Source: Geminicoccaceae bacterium (GTDB taxonomy: Bacteria > Pseudomonadota > Alphaproteobacteria > Geminicoccales > Geminicoccaceae). Taken from it: a DNA stretch of 64,000 bases. Location: the NCBI GenBank assembly GCA_028285265.1, contig JANQPX010000038.1, positions 100,262 through 164,261 of the forward strand, read 5' to 3'. A program made the translations under genes and the position numbers. Below, piece after piece: positions 44,605 through 53,543 of the stretch (position 1 is the first letter of the stretch; every line of letters starts with the position of its first letter). The notes under the pieces were generated by a model, which saw only the letters and a list, made by a program, of their open reading frames with translations, made no database searches and was not told the origin of the DNA.

Positions 44605-45525
44605 CTAGCGTCCGGCCTCCCTTGCCTGGCTCCTTGCATAGATGAGCAATACGATCAGAACCATCGTAAGAAGGATCATCGAGGCTGCTGCTCCAAACGG
44701 CCAATTGCCCGCGTTACCCTTGAACTGCTCCTCGATCAATGAGCCAATCATGAAATTTTTGGCTCCCCCCAAGAGATCGGGAGCGAGAAATGCGCCGAGC
44801 GAAGGCACAAAAACGAGGATACAGCCGGCGATAATGCCGGGCTTCACGGCGGGCAGTAGAACAAGGCGCAGCGTTTCCCAACGGCTGGCATAAAGGTCAG
44901 CCGCCGCTTCAGACAGTCCAAAGTTATATCGCTCGACTGAGGCATAGATCGGCAAAACCATGAAGGGCAAGTAAGAGTAAAACAGGCCCAGTTGGACCGC
45001 GAAATCAGTATTGATAAGGGATAGTGGCTTTCCGATGATACCAAGAGCCAAAAGCGCCTCATTAAGCGGACCGTTATCTCTTATCAAGAACTTCATTGAC
45101 ACGGTTCGGATCAGAAGGTTGACCCAATAGGGCACAGTGATCAGAAACAACCAAAGCGATCGCGTCTCCTCAGACCTAGTCGCGATGAAGTAAGCCGTCG
45201 GAAATCCAATGACGAGACAAAGAAGTGTGGCAATTAGCGCCTGAACAATTGATCGCGCGAAGATCGTAATATAGGTCCACTCAAGCGTTGGCGCTTCATC
45301 GCCAAACAAACCGCGATCGAAGATAAATTGGTCGTAGGCAGCCAGACTGAACTCCCAAATCACGCCGCCTCGAAATTCCTTCGTCAAGAAGGAATAGATC
45401 AACATGATCCCTATGGGCACCAACATAAAGATACCGACGACCACCCAGGAAGGCAGCAAGAGCCACCCTCTCACTGGTCCGTATGCGCTGGCGATACTCC
45501 TGCTGTTGGCAAGCCCTCCTGCCAT
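44605..45525 (-). CDS. Polyamine-type ABC transporter permease (PotH/PotB-like)
   Basis: A 306-residue permease with six membrane spans. The first is GWLLLPSWVVVGIFMLVPIG; the periplasmic-to-membrane segment ITVPYWVNLLIRTVSMKFLI is characteristic of PotB/PotH; the EAA loop is in LSEAAADLYASRWETLRLVL. The ATG at 45525 lies one base past the stop of the ATPase gene and is preceded by GGTGGA; the longer frame would overlap the ATPase. It pairs with the PotI-like subunit. Confidence 0.9.
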   Translation of the reverse strand: MAGGLANSRSIASAYGPVRGWLLLPSWVVVGIFMLVPIGIMLIYSFLTKEFRGGVIWEFSLAAYDQFIFDRGLFGDEAPTLEWTYITIFARSIVQALIATLLCLVIGFPTAYFIATRSEETRSLWLFLITVPYWVNLLIRTVSMKFLIRDNGPLNEALLALGIIGKPLSLINTDFAVQLGLFYSYLPFMVLPIYASVERYNFGLSEAAADLYASRWETLRLVLLPAVKPGIIAGCILVFVPSLGAFLAPDLLGGAKNFMIGSLIEEQFKGNAGNWPFGAAASMILLTMVLIVLLIYARSQAREAGR

Positions 45526-45526
45526 G

Positions 45527-46618
45527 TCAGTCCACCAAAAGGCGCGCAGCGCCCTCATCGAACGTCAACGAGACACGATCACCTGGCTCAAGATCGACAA
45601 AATCGCGATGGGCATTTTGCGTGCGCACCGTGACCAGCGGGCCGTTATCGAGCTTGACGAGATGTTGGGTGTCGGTGCCGAGATAGACGGTCTGCTCGAC
45701 AAGGCCGGAAGGGCCGGCATCGGCATCGCCAGACTTCACCACCGTTATTCGCTCTGGCCGGATTGACAGATGGCCGGCTGCGCCGATGGCGGGACGCGTT
45801 GCGGTCTCGGCCCGAATAGCCACTCCTCCCGCAAGACGGCAGAGCACGTCACCGCCATCAACGCGCTCGATGGTCGCGTCGATAAGGTTAGTCTCGCCAA
45901 TGAAATCAGCGACAAATCGATTGTCGGGCTTCTCATAAATGTCCTTAGCCGTGCCGATCTGCTGAAGCTCGCCCTCCGACATCACAGCGATCCGATCGGA
46001 CATCGTCAGAGCCTCTTCCTGATCGTGGGTAACAAAAACGAAGGTGATTCCTGTCTCACGCTGGAGCTGTTTCAACTCGACGCGCATCGCTTGGCGAAGC
46101 TTAAGGTCGAGAGCAGATAAGGGTTCGTCCAGCAACAGAACCTTTGGCCTGGGAGCCATGGCGCGCGCCAAAGCCACTCGCTGCTGCTGACCGCCAGAAA
46201 GTTGGTTTGGTTTTCGATCAAAAAATGCGTCGAGCTTGACCAAAGCCAGCATCTTTCGGGCTCGCTCGACCGCTTCGGCCTTTGGCATTTTCAAGCGCAA
46301 CATACCGAATGCTACGTTGTCCAAAACGGTCATGTGCGGGAAAAGTGCATATTGCTGAAAGACTGTATTGACTGGCCGTTTGTTCGGCGGCAAATCCTCG
46401 ATTTCCTCACCAAATAGCAAAATCTTCCCTTCAGTGACCTCTTCGAAGCCAGCGATCAGCCTCAGAAGCGTGGTCTTGCCGCAACCCGATGGGCCAAGCA
46501 GCGTGAAGAACTCGTTGTCCCGGATAGCCAAGGTCGCCCCTTTGAGCGCGGTCACGGTGCCGAACCGCTTGACGACATTGCAAACTTCGATCGCGACTCT
46601 TCCTTGGCCGGAGATCAT
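45527..46618 (-). CDS. Polyamine-type ABC transporter ATPase (PotG/PotA-like)
   Basis: A 363-residue ABC ATPase, first in the leftward pot operon. Walker A is GPSGCGKTT, Q-loop VFQQYALFPHMTVLDNVAFG, signature LSGGQQQRVALARAM, Walker B VLLLDEPLSALDLK, and H-loop VTHDQEEALTMSD. A C-terminal TOBE_2 regulatory domain follows (about residues 280-360). The ATG at 46618 is preferred, with AAGGTG upstream; a GTG at 46630 would add four residues. The operon order is ATPase, two permeases, binding protein. Confidence 0.92.
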   Translation of the reverse strand: MISGQGRVAIEVCNVVKRFGTVTALKGATLAIRDNEFFTLLGPSGCGKTTLLRLIAGFEEVTEGKILLFGEEIEDLPPNKRPVNTVFQQYALFPHMTVLDNVAFGMLRLKMPKAEAVERARKMLALVKLDAFFDRKPNQLSGGQQQRVALARAMAPRPKVLLLDEPLSALDLKLRQAMRVELKQLQRETGITFVFVTHDQEEALTMSDRIAVMSEGELQQIGTAKDIYEKPDNRFVADFIGETNLIDATIERVDGGDVLCRLAGGVAIRAETATRPAIGAAGHLSIRPERITVVKSGDADAGPSGLVEQTVYLGTDTQHLVKLDNGPLVTVRTQNAHRDFVDLEPGDRVSLTFDEGAARLLVD

Positions 46619-47059
46619 GACCGGTTGCACCTTGGATCATCGAGATCGCCCGTGATGGTTTTGCAGAAAGAAGAGAAAACCGAGTTCTTCATTCTAAAGA
46701 AGTAATCTAGCGCTGGCATCTAGTCTCCTCGACTGCGTGCATCTCGTAATAAAATGAACCAGCTATGCGCCAGTTTTTCTAGGGGTAGCGCATGAACCAC
46801 GCTCTATGATGCAATCGCTGCACCTTTGGAACGGGCAGTCGCCATGGAACAATGCAGAGACCAGGCCGAGAAGCCCCCAGGCCCGAGTGCGGCAAGCCTA
46901 TCCGCATCGATCAGTTGACCCCAACAACGCTCAACTCTGCGATATGAGCACCATCTGACGGGGTTTGGTGGATTGTGGTGCTGGCGCCTTAGGATCATGA
47001 TCGGTTGCAGCAACTGATAAACTCACCGACGGCGACATCGGTAAAAAGCGGAGGAAGCG
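46619..47059. other. Divergent gap of about 440 bp upstream of the pot operon
   Basis: It must contain the leftward pot promoter and the rightward promoter of the membrane protein at 47060. No operator could be defined. A minus-strand frame at 46804-47013 is open but unrecognised. Confidence 0.4.
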
Positions 47060-47629
47060 ACGAATACTCCTGCACATTTGTTGGTAGGCCTGGCGGTCTG
47101 CGCAAGGCGGAAAGTGCCATGGAGCGGTCGGGCGGCGGCTCTGGGAAGCATCCTGCCCGATCTGTCATTATATCTCATGGCAGGCGTCGCCCTGGTCGTT
47201 ATGAAGATCCCAGCGGAACGAGTCTTTGGTGAATTGTACTTCTCCCGGACATGGCAGACCGTGTTCGCAATTGACAATAGCTTCGTCATTTGGGGGCTGA
47301 TCCTGCTCGTCGCGCTTTGGTTGCGCAGTCTACCTGTCATTGCTCTGGCTTGCGCTGGGTTACTGCATATCGCAACTGACTTCCCATTGCACAACGACGA
47401 TGCGCGTCGCCATTTCTGGCCATTGAGTGAATGGGTTTTCCAGAGTCCCTTGAGCTACTGGGACTCGGATCATCACGCCGCCATTGTTGCGCCATTCGGA
47501 CTGCTAGCAGTGCTCATCTCTGCGGCAGTCCTTTGGCGGCGTTGGCCAAATTGGCGTGCACGCATGGGCGTATTGGCCGCCTGCATCACCGAACTCTGGG
47601 TGGTGCGACAGTGGTTGCTCTTTTTCTAG
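47060..47629 (+). CDS. Small membrane protein of the YdjM/DUF457-like group (often labelled CobQ), probable ACG start
   Basis: About 189 residues with four or five membrane spans and conserved polar motifs GSILPDLSLYLM, LLHIATDFPLHNDDARRHFW and SYWDSDHHAAIV; the His/Asp residues resemble those of membrane-bound metal-dependent hydrolases. In alphaproteobacteria such proteins are often misnamed cobalamin protein CobQ, without evidence for that role. The family usually begins MNTPAHL. Here the frame reads TNTPAHLLVG with ACG at 47060, GGAGG at 47050-47054 and a stop at 47042-47044, and no ATG, GTG or TTG lies between. The first conventional codon is a TTG at 47078, which would remove the conserved NTPAH. 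Function unknown. Confidence 0.75.
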   Translation, partial: TNTPAHLLVGLAVCARRKVPWSGRAAALGSILPDLSLYLMAGVALVVMKIPAERVFGELYFSRTWQTVFAIDNSFVIWGLILLVALWLRSLPVIALACAGLLHIATDFPLHNDDARRHFWPLSEWVFQSPLSYWDSDHHAAIVAPFGLLAVLISAAVLWRRWPNWRARMGVLAACITELWVVRQWLLFF

Positions 47630-48164
47630 GACGATCATCCCCAACGATTGACTGACCCTGCGGCGACAGGCCAGTTTGAGGCAAGACGGATCGTCTGCAT
47701 GCCACAGGGATTGGCCTTAGGGGCGGCTAATGGGATAGATGAAGACCGAATGCGCCTCTCAAATCAGAAGTTCGCGATCCCCAAAATGATCTTATGCGCT
47801 GTCCGCTTCCAAGAGACCGTTGTCGCCGGAAACTGCCGTTTGTCCTAGGCCAGTCTTGTCAATCAGTCGTTAGACCACGCATGGATCAAGGAGGCTTGGT
47901 TCTCGAAGCTTTTGCCAGCAAAACGGAGACAAAGCTTCGGCCATGTATTCCCTAAACTTGGCAATCGCCATGTACAACCTAGGAGCGATAACCTGACATG
48001 CTCCCGAGGCATCATTCAGGCCATCAGCAAGAGGCCTTTGTCTTGGCCACTTTCGCGGTAGGACATTGCGCTGCATAATTCCGATTCAGAGATGCCTCGT
48101 TTAGGCACACATCTTGCTGAAGTATAGAAAGGCTCAAGGCTCATCAAAAAAAGGAGAAGAAACC
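47630..48164. other. 535-bp gap upstream of the second polyamine-type ABC operon
   Basis: No gene is recognised. A minus-strand frame at 47870-48076 includes VIAPRLYMAIAKFREYMAEA, which looks protein-like and may be a remnant of a regulator or enzyme, but I cannot name it. The 3' end has the AAGGAG ribosome-binding site of the binding-protein gene at 48151-48156. Confidence 0.4.
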
Positions 48165-49187
48165 ATGCTGAAAAAATGCCTTCTGACAGGACTAGCTTCG
48201 CTAGCCATGGCGGTTGGAGCGCAAGCAGCTGATCGTACGTTGACGATTTCTGTCTACAGCTTTTCGCAGGACGAATTTCAGGAGCTTGTCTACGCACCAT
48301 TCGAGGCGATCTGCGACTGTGAGATCGTCGTCGAAACTGGCAACTCCGTCGAACGACTCGCCAAGATCGAGGCGAACAAGGACTCGCCCGTGATCGACAT
48401 GGCGGTCCTCTCCACCCATGACGCGATGGGAGCTGCTCGAAAGGGACTTCTGCAGCCGATTGACGTGTCGGCTCTTACCAACTTCGACAAGCTTTACGAC
48501 ATCGCAAAGGATCCGCTCGGCGACAATATGGGCGTGGGCTACACATTCTATGCGACCTCCATTGTCTATCGCACCGACAAGGTCACCGTCGAAAGCTGGG
48601 CTGACTTATTGTCACCGGAATTGGCGGGCAACGTTGCTCTACCTGATGTCACGACCAATCAAGGACCACCAACGCTGTACATGCTCGGCAAGGCCATGGG
48701 CGAAACGGCGACGGACCTTTCCGCGCCAATCGCGAAGGTGGGCGAGCATGCCGATGACATCGTAACCTTTTACGTTCGTTCCTCACAGTTGGCACAGCTC
48801 ATGCAGCAGGAAGAGATCTGGGCAGCACCCGTTGGCCGTTTTGCTTGGGGTCGGTTTAAGGATAACGGCTTGCCCATTGCGTGGGCCACACCGGAAGAAG
48901 GTCAAACCGGTGGCATGAACGTCATGGTCATGACGGCGAACAATGGTAATGAAGATCTCGCACTGCAATTCATGGATTTTTGGCTTTCGACCGAGATCCA
49001 GACAGCCCTCGCAAATGGTCTAATTGATAGCCCGGCCAACGCCGAGGTGGAGGTTTCCGAGGAGATCGCCGCGAACTTGACCTATGGTGCTGATACGGTT
49101 GCGGACCTTGACCTACTATCGCCGGCAACGATCTTGGATAATCGCGAAGGCTGGCTTGAGAAGTGGAATACGACGGTCCTCGAATAG
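48165..49187 (+). CDS. ABC transporter substrate-binding protein, spermidine/putrescine or Fe type
   Basis: A 340-residue periplasmic binding protein of the SBP_bac_6/8 group. The signal peptide MLKKCLLTGLASLAMAVGAQAA precedes DRTLTISVYSFSQDEFQEL. Typical blocks are YTFYATSIVYRTDKVTVESW and GMNVMVMTANNGNEDLALQF. Two cysteines, in AICDCEIVVETG, are unusual for the family and could form a disulfide. The ATG at 48165 has GGAG eight bases upstream; the longer frame adds an implausible leader. The operon continues with two permeases, an ATPase and adenine deaminase, so a purine or nucleoside-related ligand deserves consideration. Confidence 0.88.
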   Translation: MLKKCLLTGLASLAMAVGAQAADRTLTISVYSFSQDEFQELVYAPFEAICDCEIVVETGNSVERLAKIEANKDSPVIDMAVLSTHDAMGAARKGLLQPIDVSALTNFDKLYDIAKDPLGDNMGVGYTFYATSIVYRTDKVTVESWADLLSPELAGNVALPDVTTNQGPPTLYMLGKAMGETATDLSAPIAKVGEHADDIVTFYVRSSQLAQLMQQEEIWAAPVGRFAWGRFKDNGLPIAWATPEEGQTGGMNVMVMTANNGNEDLALQFMDFWLSTEIQTALANGLIDSPANAEVEVSEEIAANLTYGADTVADLDLLSPATILDNREGWLEKWNTTVLE

Positions 49188-49204
49188 GTGCCGTGACGTA
49201 ACGC

Positions 49205-50032
49205 ATGTTCGAAAATCGGGCCGTCGGCCTTGCGCTTGCCCTGCCTGCAGCGGTCTTCGCCGCTGCGCTGTTTCTGCTGCCGGTGGGGATTTTACTGTCC
49301 GAAGCTTTTCGCACAGACACAGGTTGGTCGGCGTTTGCCTATGTCGAGTTCTTCCAGAGTGCACGCAACCAGACGGTCTTTTTTCGTACTTTGAAACTGG
49401 GAGTTCTGGTGGCCGTGGTCTCCGCGGTCATCGGTTATGCCGCCGCGTTTGCGATCGTCAGCCTGCCGCCATCGTCGCGCGGGCGTATGTTTGGCCTCGT
49501 AACACTGCCGCTGATGATTTCGCCGGTGGCTCGTACCTATGCCTGGCTGGTGATCCTTGGCCGCACCGGCTTCGTGAATCAGATCCTGGTTGACCTCGGA
49601 ATCACGGAAACGCCGCTTCGTATTCTCTTTACCGAAACCGCCGTTTTTATCGGCCTGCTCCAACTGTTCTTACCGCTGATGATCGTCTCTCTGGTCTCAG
49701 CGATGGAGAATATGCCGAAAGACGTTGTCCCCGCTGCGCGGCTTCTAGGTGCGAGTTGGTTCTCGGTCTTTTGGCGCGTCATCCTACCACTCACCCGCGA
49801 GGGCCTGGTGATTGGCGGCACCCTCGTCTTTACCGGTTCGATGACAGCCTACATCACACCGGCAATCCTAGGCGGTTCTAAGGTCCTCATGCTTGAAACG
49901 CTGCTCTATCAGCGAGTGACCGTCGCCAATGACTTTGTGTCGGCGAGTGTCATCGCGATGATCCTGATTGTGATGGCGTTCTCGGCGAATCTCTTGTTGA
50001 AGCGTATCGCGACGGCGAGAAAGACGTCATGA
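49205..50032 (+). CDS. ABC transporter permease (PotB/PotH type), second system
   Basis: A 275-residue permease with six membrane spans, beginning with GLALALPAAVFAAALFLLPV. The EAA-like coupling loop is in VVPAARLLGASWFSVFWRVI. The end overlaps the next permease by 4 bp (ATGA). It starts 17 bp after the binding-protein stop, with a weak ribosome-binding site. It shares the order and type of the divergent pot operon but is clearly different in sequence. Confidence 0.9.
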   Translation: MFENRAVGLALALPAAVFAAALFLLPVGILLSEAFRTDTGWSAFAYVEFFQSARNQTVFFRTLKLGVLVAVVSAVIGYAAAFAIVSLPPSSRGRMFGLVTLPLMISPVARTYAWLVILGRTGFVNQILVDLGITETPLRILFTETAVFIGLLQLFLPLMIVSLVSAMENMPKDVVPAARLLGASWFSVFWRVILPLTREGLVIGGTLVFTGSMTAYITPAILGGSKVLMLETLLYQRVTVANDFVSASVIAMILIVMAFSANLLLKRIATARKTS

Positions 50033-50808
50033 ACAGCCGCGTTTCCACATGGCTGATCTTGGGTTTGACGCTGACGTTCCTGATCGGACCCTTTCTAATC
50101 ATCATCGCAGCTGCCCTGTCGGCAGGCAATAATCTCGCGTTTCCGCCGCAAGGCCTGTCGCTCAAATGGTTCATCAAGGTCTTCGAGGTTGATAGTTTCC
50201 GCGCAAGTTTTGGTGTCTCGATGTTCTTGGCCATCTTCGGCACCTTCGCCGCTCTGATTCTAGGTGTGCCCGCTGCCTACGCCATGACCCGCTACAAGGT
50301 ACCGGGTGCCGAACTGGTGAAGTTGATCGCCTCATCCCCAATCATTGTGCCAGGCATCATTGTTGGTCTAGCTTTGCTGCGCTATCTCGTCATTCCGATC
50401 GGCGTCGGGATCGGGGCCGCCTTGTTTCTAGCGCATACCGCACTCGTTCTTCCTTATGCCGTCCGTGTGGTGTCGGCGAGTATGGAAAATCTCGGCGTTG
50501 ACATGGAAGAAGCGGCTGTCCTTCTCGGATGTAGCCGGTTCGGCGCCTTCAGACGCATCGTCCTCCCAAACATTCGCGGTGGTATTCTTGCTGCCTTCAT
50601 TCTCGGCTTCGTCACCAGCTTCAATCAGGTGCCCGTCTCCCTATTCCTGTCGGGTCCAGGCGTGCGCACCCTGCCAATCGACATGATCGCCTATATGGAA
50701 ATCAACTACGATCCTTCGGTTGCAGCTCTCTCTGCTCTCTTGGCGTTCATGTCGATCTTCATTGTTTTCACAGCCGAACGATTTATTGGGCTTTCCCGCT
50801 ATGTCTGA
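50029..50808 (+). CDS. ABC transporter permease (PotC/PotI type), second system
   Basis: A 259-residue permease with six membrane spans (first: TWLILGLTLTFLIGPFLIII). The coupling loop is in MEEAAVLLGCSRFGAFRRIV, followed by ILAAFILGFVTSFNQVPVSL. It overlaps the upstream permease by 4 bp and the downstream ATPase by 8 bp, so the three are tightly coupled. It provides the second half of the membrane channel. Confidence 0.9.
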   Translation: MNSRVSTWLILGLTLTFLIGPFLIIIAAALSAGNNLAFPPQGLSLKWFIKVFEVDSFRASFGVSMFLAIFGTFAALILGVPAAYAMTRYKVPGAELVKLIASSPIIVPGIIVGLALLRYLVIPIGVGIGAALFLAHTALVLPYAVRVVSASMENLGVDMEEAAVLLGCSRFGAFRRIVLPNIRGGILAAFILGFVTSFNQVPVSLFLSGPGVRTLPIDMIAYMEINYDPSVAALSALLAFMSIFIVFTAERFIGLSRYV

Positions 50809-51760
50809 GTATGTGTCGCTCACCAATCTGACCCTCGCCTACGACAAGACCGTCGTCGTTGAGGCTCTAAGCCTCGACATAGCCAAAGGCGAGTTGATGG
50901 CACTTCTTGGTCCATCTGGATGCGGTAAAACGACGACCATGCGAGCGATTGCCGGCTTGCTGATACCAACCTCTGGCCACATCAGGATCGACGGCAGGGA
51001 CGTAACGCGTGTGCCGCCAAGCAAACGTCAGGTTGGTTTGGTATTCCAGTCCTATGCCCTCTTCCCTCATCTCAGCGTCTTTGAAAATGTCGCATTTGGC
51101 CTTCGTTTACGGCGCGAGCGGGAATTAGAGGCAAAGGTGATGGCGGGCCTGGACACGGTTGGCCTGACCGCCTTTGCTCAGCGGCAGCCAGCCGACCTTT
51201 CGGGTGGCCAACAACAGCGCGTATCGCTGGCACGTTCATTAGTAATGCAGCCAAAAGTCCTGCTGTTGGATGAACCCCTATCGAATCTCGACGCCCGTCT
51301 TCGCCTTGAAATGCGGACGGAGCTCCAGCGCGTTCAGAGGGAGACTGGAGTCACGATGGTCTTTGTGACCCATGATCAGTCAGAAGCACTTGCGTTGGCG
51401 GACCGCATCGTCTTGATGCGAAATGGCAAGATCGAGCAGCTTGGATCTCCTGAGGAGATTTACAACAATCCGGTTTCCGGGTTCGCCGCCGATTTCATGG
51501 GGTTCGAGACTATCCTGCCAGATGATCAGGGTGGTGGGCTGGCATGGCGACCCAGTGCCGTCGTTCTCGGATCAGGGTCGTATCAAGGTGAAATCCGTAG
51601 TGCATCTTTCGCAGGAGAGCGTCGCGAATATGTACTGATGAGCGAGCTTGGTGTGGTCAAGGCCGAAAGGCCGATCAAAGAGCCGCCATTTGAGATCGGC
51701 CAGAAAATCGCCTTCGACCTGCCCAAAGAAACAGCTGTCCAACTGGCCAAACTCGACTGA
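50801..51760 (+). CDS. ABC transporter ATPase (PotA type), second system
   Basis: A 319-residue ABC ATPase: Walker A GPSGCGKTTTMRAIAG, Q-loop VFQSYALFPHLSVFENVAFG, signature LSGGQQQRVSLARSL, Walker B VLLLDEPLSNLDAR, and H-loop VTHDQSEALALAD. The C-terminal TOBE region is shorter than in the divergent pot ATPase. The ATG at 50801 overlaps the permease stop by 8 bp; the frame extends upstream but would lie inside the permease gene. Adenine deaminase follows after 19 bp. Confidence 0.92.
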   Translation: MSEYVSLTNLTLAYDKTVVVEALSLDIAKGELMALLGPSGCGKTTTMRAIAGLLIPTSGHIRIDGRDVTRVPPSKRQVGLVFQSYALFPHLSVFENVAFGLRLRRERELEAKVMAGLDTVGLTAFAQRQPADLSGGQQQRVSLARSLVMQPKVLLLDEPLSNLDARLRLEMRTELQRVQRETGVTMVFVTHDQSEALALADRIVLMRNGKIEQLGSPEEIYNNPVSGFAADFMGFETILPDDQGGGLAWRPSAVVLGSGSYQGEIRSASFAGERREYVLMSELGVVKAERPIKEPPFEIGQKIAFDLPKETAVQLAKLD

Positions 51761-51779
51761 TCGAAAAGGACTTCGGGGC

Positions 51780-53543
51780 ATGAACGAACCGAATGATATC
51801 AACGATATCGATCTGAGGGACCGTGCCGTCATGGCCGCGGGTGGCAGCGCACCTTTTGATCTTTTGATTACCGGCGCTACGCTTGCCGATGTTGCAATGG
51901 GCGAGCTCCGTCCCGTTGATATCGGTATTTGTGGTTCACTGATCGCTTCGGTCCATTCCCCTGGCAGCCACGATGAGGCGGACGCATACTTCGATGCCAC
52001 AGGTATGGTCGCTGCGCCTGGCCTGATTGACAGCCACATGCATGTGGAAAGCTCGATGGTCACACCTGAGACCTATGCCGTCGCAGTGCTGCCGCGGGGG
52101 GTCACCACAATCGTCTGGGACCCTCATGAGTTCGGCAATGTAGCAGGATTGGCAGGGGTCAACTACGCGCTGGAATGCGCCCAACATTCGAAACTACGCA
52201 TTCTCACCCTTGCCCCCTCATGCGTTCCCTCAGCACCAGGTTACGAATCCGCGGGAGCTAACTTTACCTCAGAAGTCATTTCAGAGCTTCTGCAGCGGGA
52301 TGGCATCGAAGGTCTCGCCGAAGTCATGGACATGAAAGCTGTCACTTCTCGCTCGCCACGGATGCGCGGCATTGTCGATGCGGGGCTGCGGTCGGGAAAA
52401 CTGATCTGTGGTCATGCTCGTGGCCTCACTGGCATGGAGCTACAAGCCTATGCCGCAGCCGGGGTAAGCTCGGACCACGAGATAACATCAGCCGATGACT
52501 TGATTGAAAAGATCCGTGCCGGACTATCGATCGAATTGCGCGGGTCCCACCCTTACCTCCTGGCCGACTTTGCAAGCGTTTTGCAATCTTTGCCGCAAAT
52601 GCCGTCCACCGTGACCTTCTGCTCGGACGATGTTTTCCCCGACGATCTTCTGAGGACCGGAGGGGTCGACAACATGCTGCGCAAGATGATCGGCCATGGA
52701 CTGAACCCAATGAGAGGGCTGCAGGCAACGACACTAAATTCCGCCATCCGTTTGAACAGACGGGACATTGGCCTGATCGGTCCGGGAAAGCGGGCCGACA
52801 TTGTCTTGTTTGACGATCTGACGTCACTCAATGCCCAGCATGTCTTTCGGAACGGCCGGTCACTTGTCGAGGGCGGTCATTCGTCGTCTTTTCCTGAAGC
52901 CTTTCTGAGGACTTGTGACCTGATTCCCCTCGATCCACAGGATTTCATGATCAGGGCCAAAGGTCCTAAGGCACGCGTTGCCACCATCGACAGACCGCGG
53001 TTCACCGAATGGGGTGAAGTACTGGAGACGGTCAAAGATTCCCATCTCGATCTATCTGAAGACACCACTTTAATCGCCGTCGTTAACCGTTACGGAAGCC
53101 AAGACTCAAAGCCTCGTCTAGGTCTGATGAGAGGTTGGGGTGAATGGCGAGGGGCCTTTGCAACCACCGTGAGCCACGACTGTCACAATCTAACAGTCTT
53201 CGGCAATAACCCGAGGGACATGAGCAAGGCCGCGAACGCTGTGATCGAGGCTGGTGGCGGCATGGCTGTTGCTGCAGGAGGTCAGGTGGCGGCCACCCTG
53301 CCACTACCAATCGCAGGGCTAGTGTCAGCAGAGCCACTAGAGCAGGTGGCCGGCTCTTTCGAAATGGTGCGCAAGGCCATGGCCGATGTGGTCGACTGGC
53401 AGCCGCCTTTCCTCACCTTCAAAGCCTTGGTTGGAGCGACACTAGCTTGCAACGCTGGACCACATCAGACCGATCTCGGCATCGCCGATCCGGAGGCAGG
53501 AATTTTGATGCCCTCTCCCGTGCTAGAGGACGGCTTGAGTTGA
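51780..53543 (+). CDS. ade: Adenine deaminase
   Basis: A 587-residue amidohydrolase of normal length for Ade, which converts adenine to hypoxanthine and ammonia in purine salvage. Metal motifs are LIDSHMHVESSMVTPETYAV (HxH, near 99), WDPHEFGNVAG, ICGHARGLTG and VTFCSDDVFPDDL (the catalytic Asp). The C-terminal adenine deaminase domain includes TTVSHDCHNLTVFGNN and GGGMAVAAGGQV. The ATG at 51780 has AAGGA nine bases upstream. It is the last gene of the second ABC operon, so the importer may bring in adenine or a purine derivative. Its 3' end overlaps the convergent M20 gene by 21 bp. Confidence 0.93.
   Translation: MNEPNDINDIDLRDRAVMAAGGSAPFDLLITGATLADVAMGELRPVDIGICGSLIASVHSPGSHDEADAYFDATGMVAAPGLIDSHMHVESSMVTPETYAVAVLPRGVTTIVWDPHEFGNVAGLAGVNYALECAQHSKLRILTLAPSCVPSAPGYESAGANFTSEVISELLQRDGIEGLAEVMDMKAVTSRSPRMRGIVDAGLRSGKLICGHARGLTGMELQAYAAAGVSSDHEITSADDLIEKIRAGLSIELRGSHPYLLADFASVLQSLPQMPSTVTFCSDDVFPDDLLRTGGVDNMLRKMIGHGLNPMRGLQATTLNSAIRLNRRDIGLIGPGKRADIVLFDDLTSLNAQHVFRNGRSLVEGGHSSSFPEAFLRTCDLIPLDPQDFMIRAKGPKARVATIDRPRFTEWGEVLETVKDSHLDLSEDTTLIAVVNRYGSQDSKPRLGLMRGWGEWRGAFATTVSHDCHNLTVFGNNPRDMSKAANAVIEAGGGMAVAAGGQVAATLPLPIAGLVSAEPLEQVAGSFEMVRKAMADVVDWQPPFLTFKALVGATLACNAGPHQTDLGIADPEAGILMPSPVLEDGLS

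Noticed and set aside
47870..48076. Minus-strand frame with VIAPRLYMAIAKFREYM
   Set aside because: It looks protein-like but is short, lacks a start signal and matches no family I can name.
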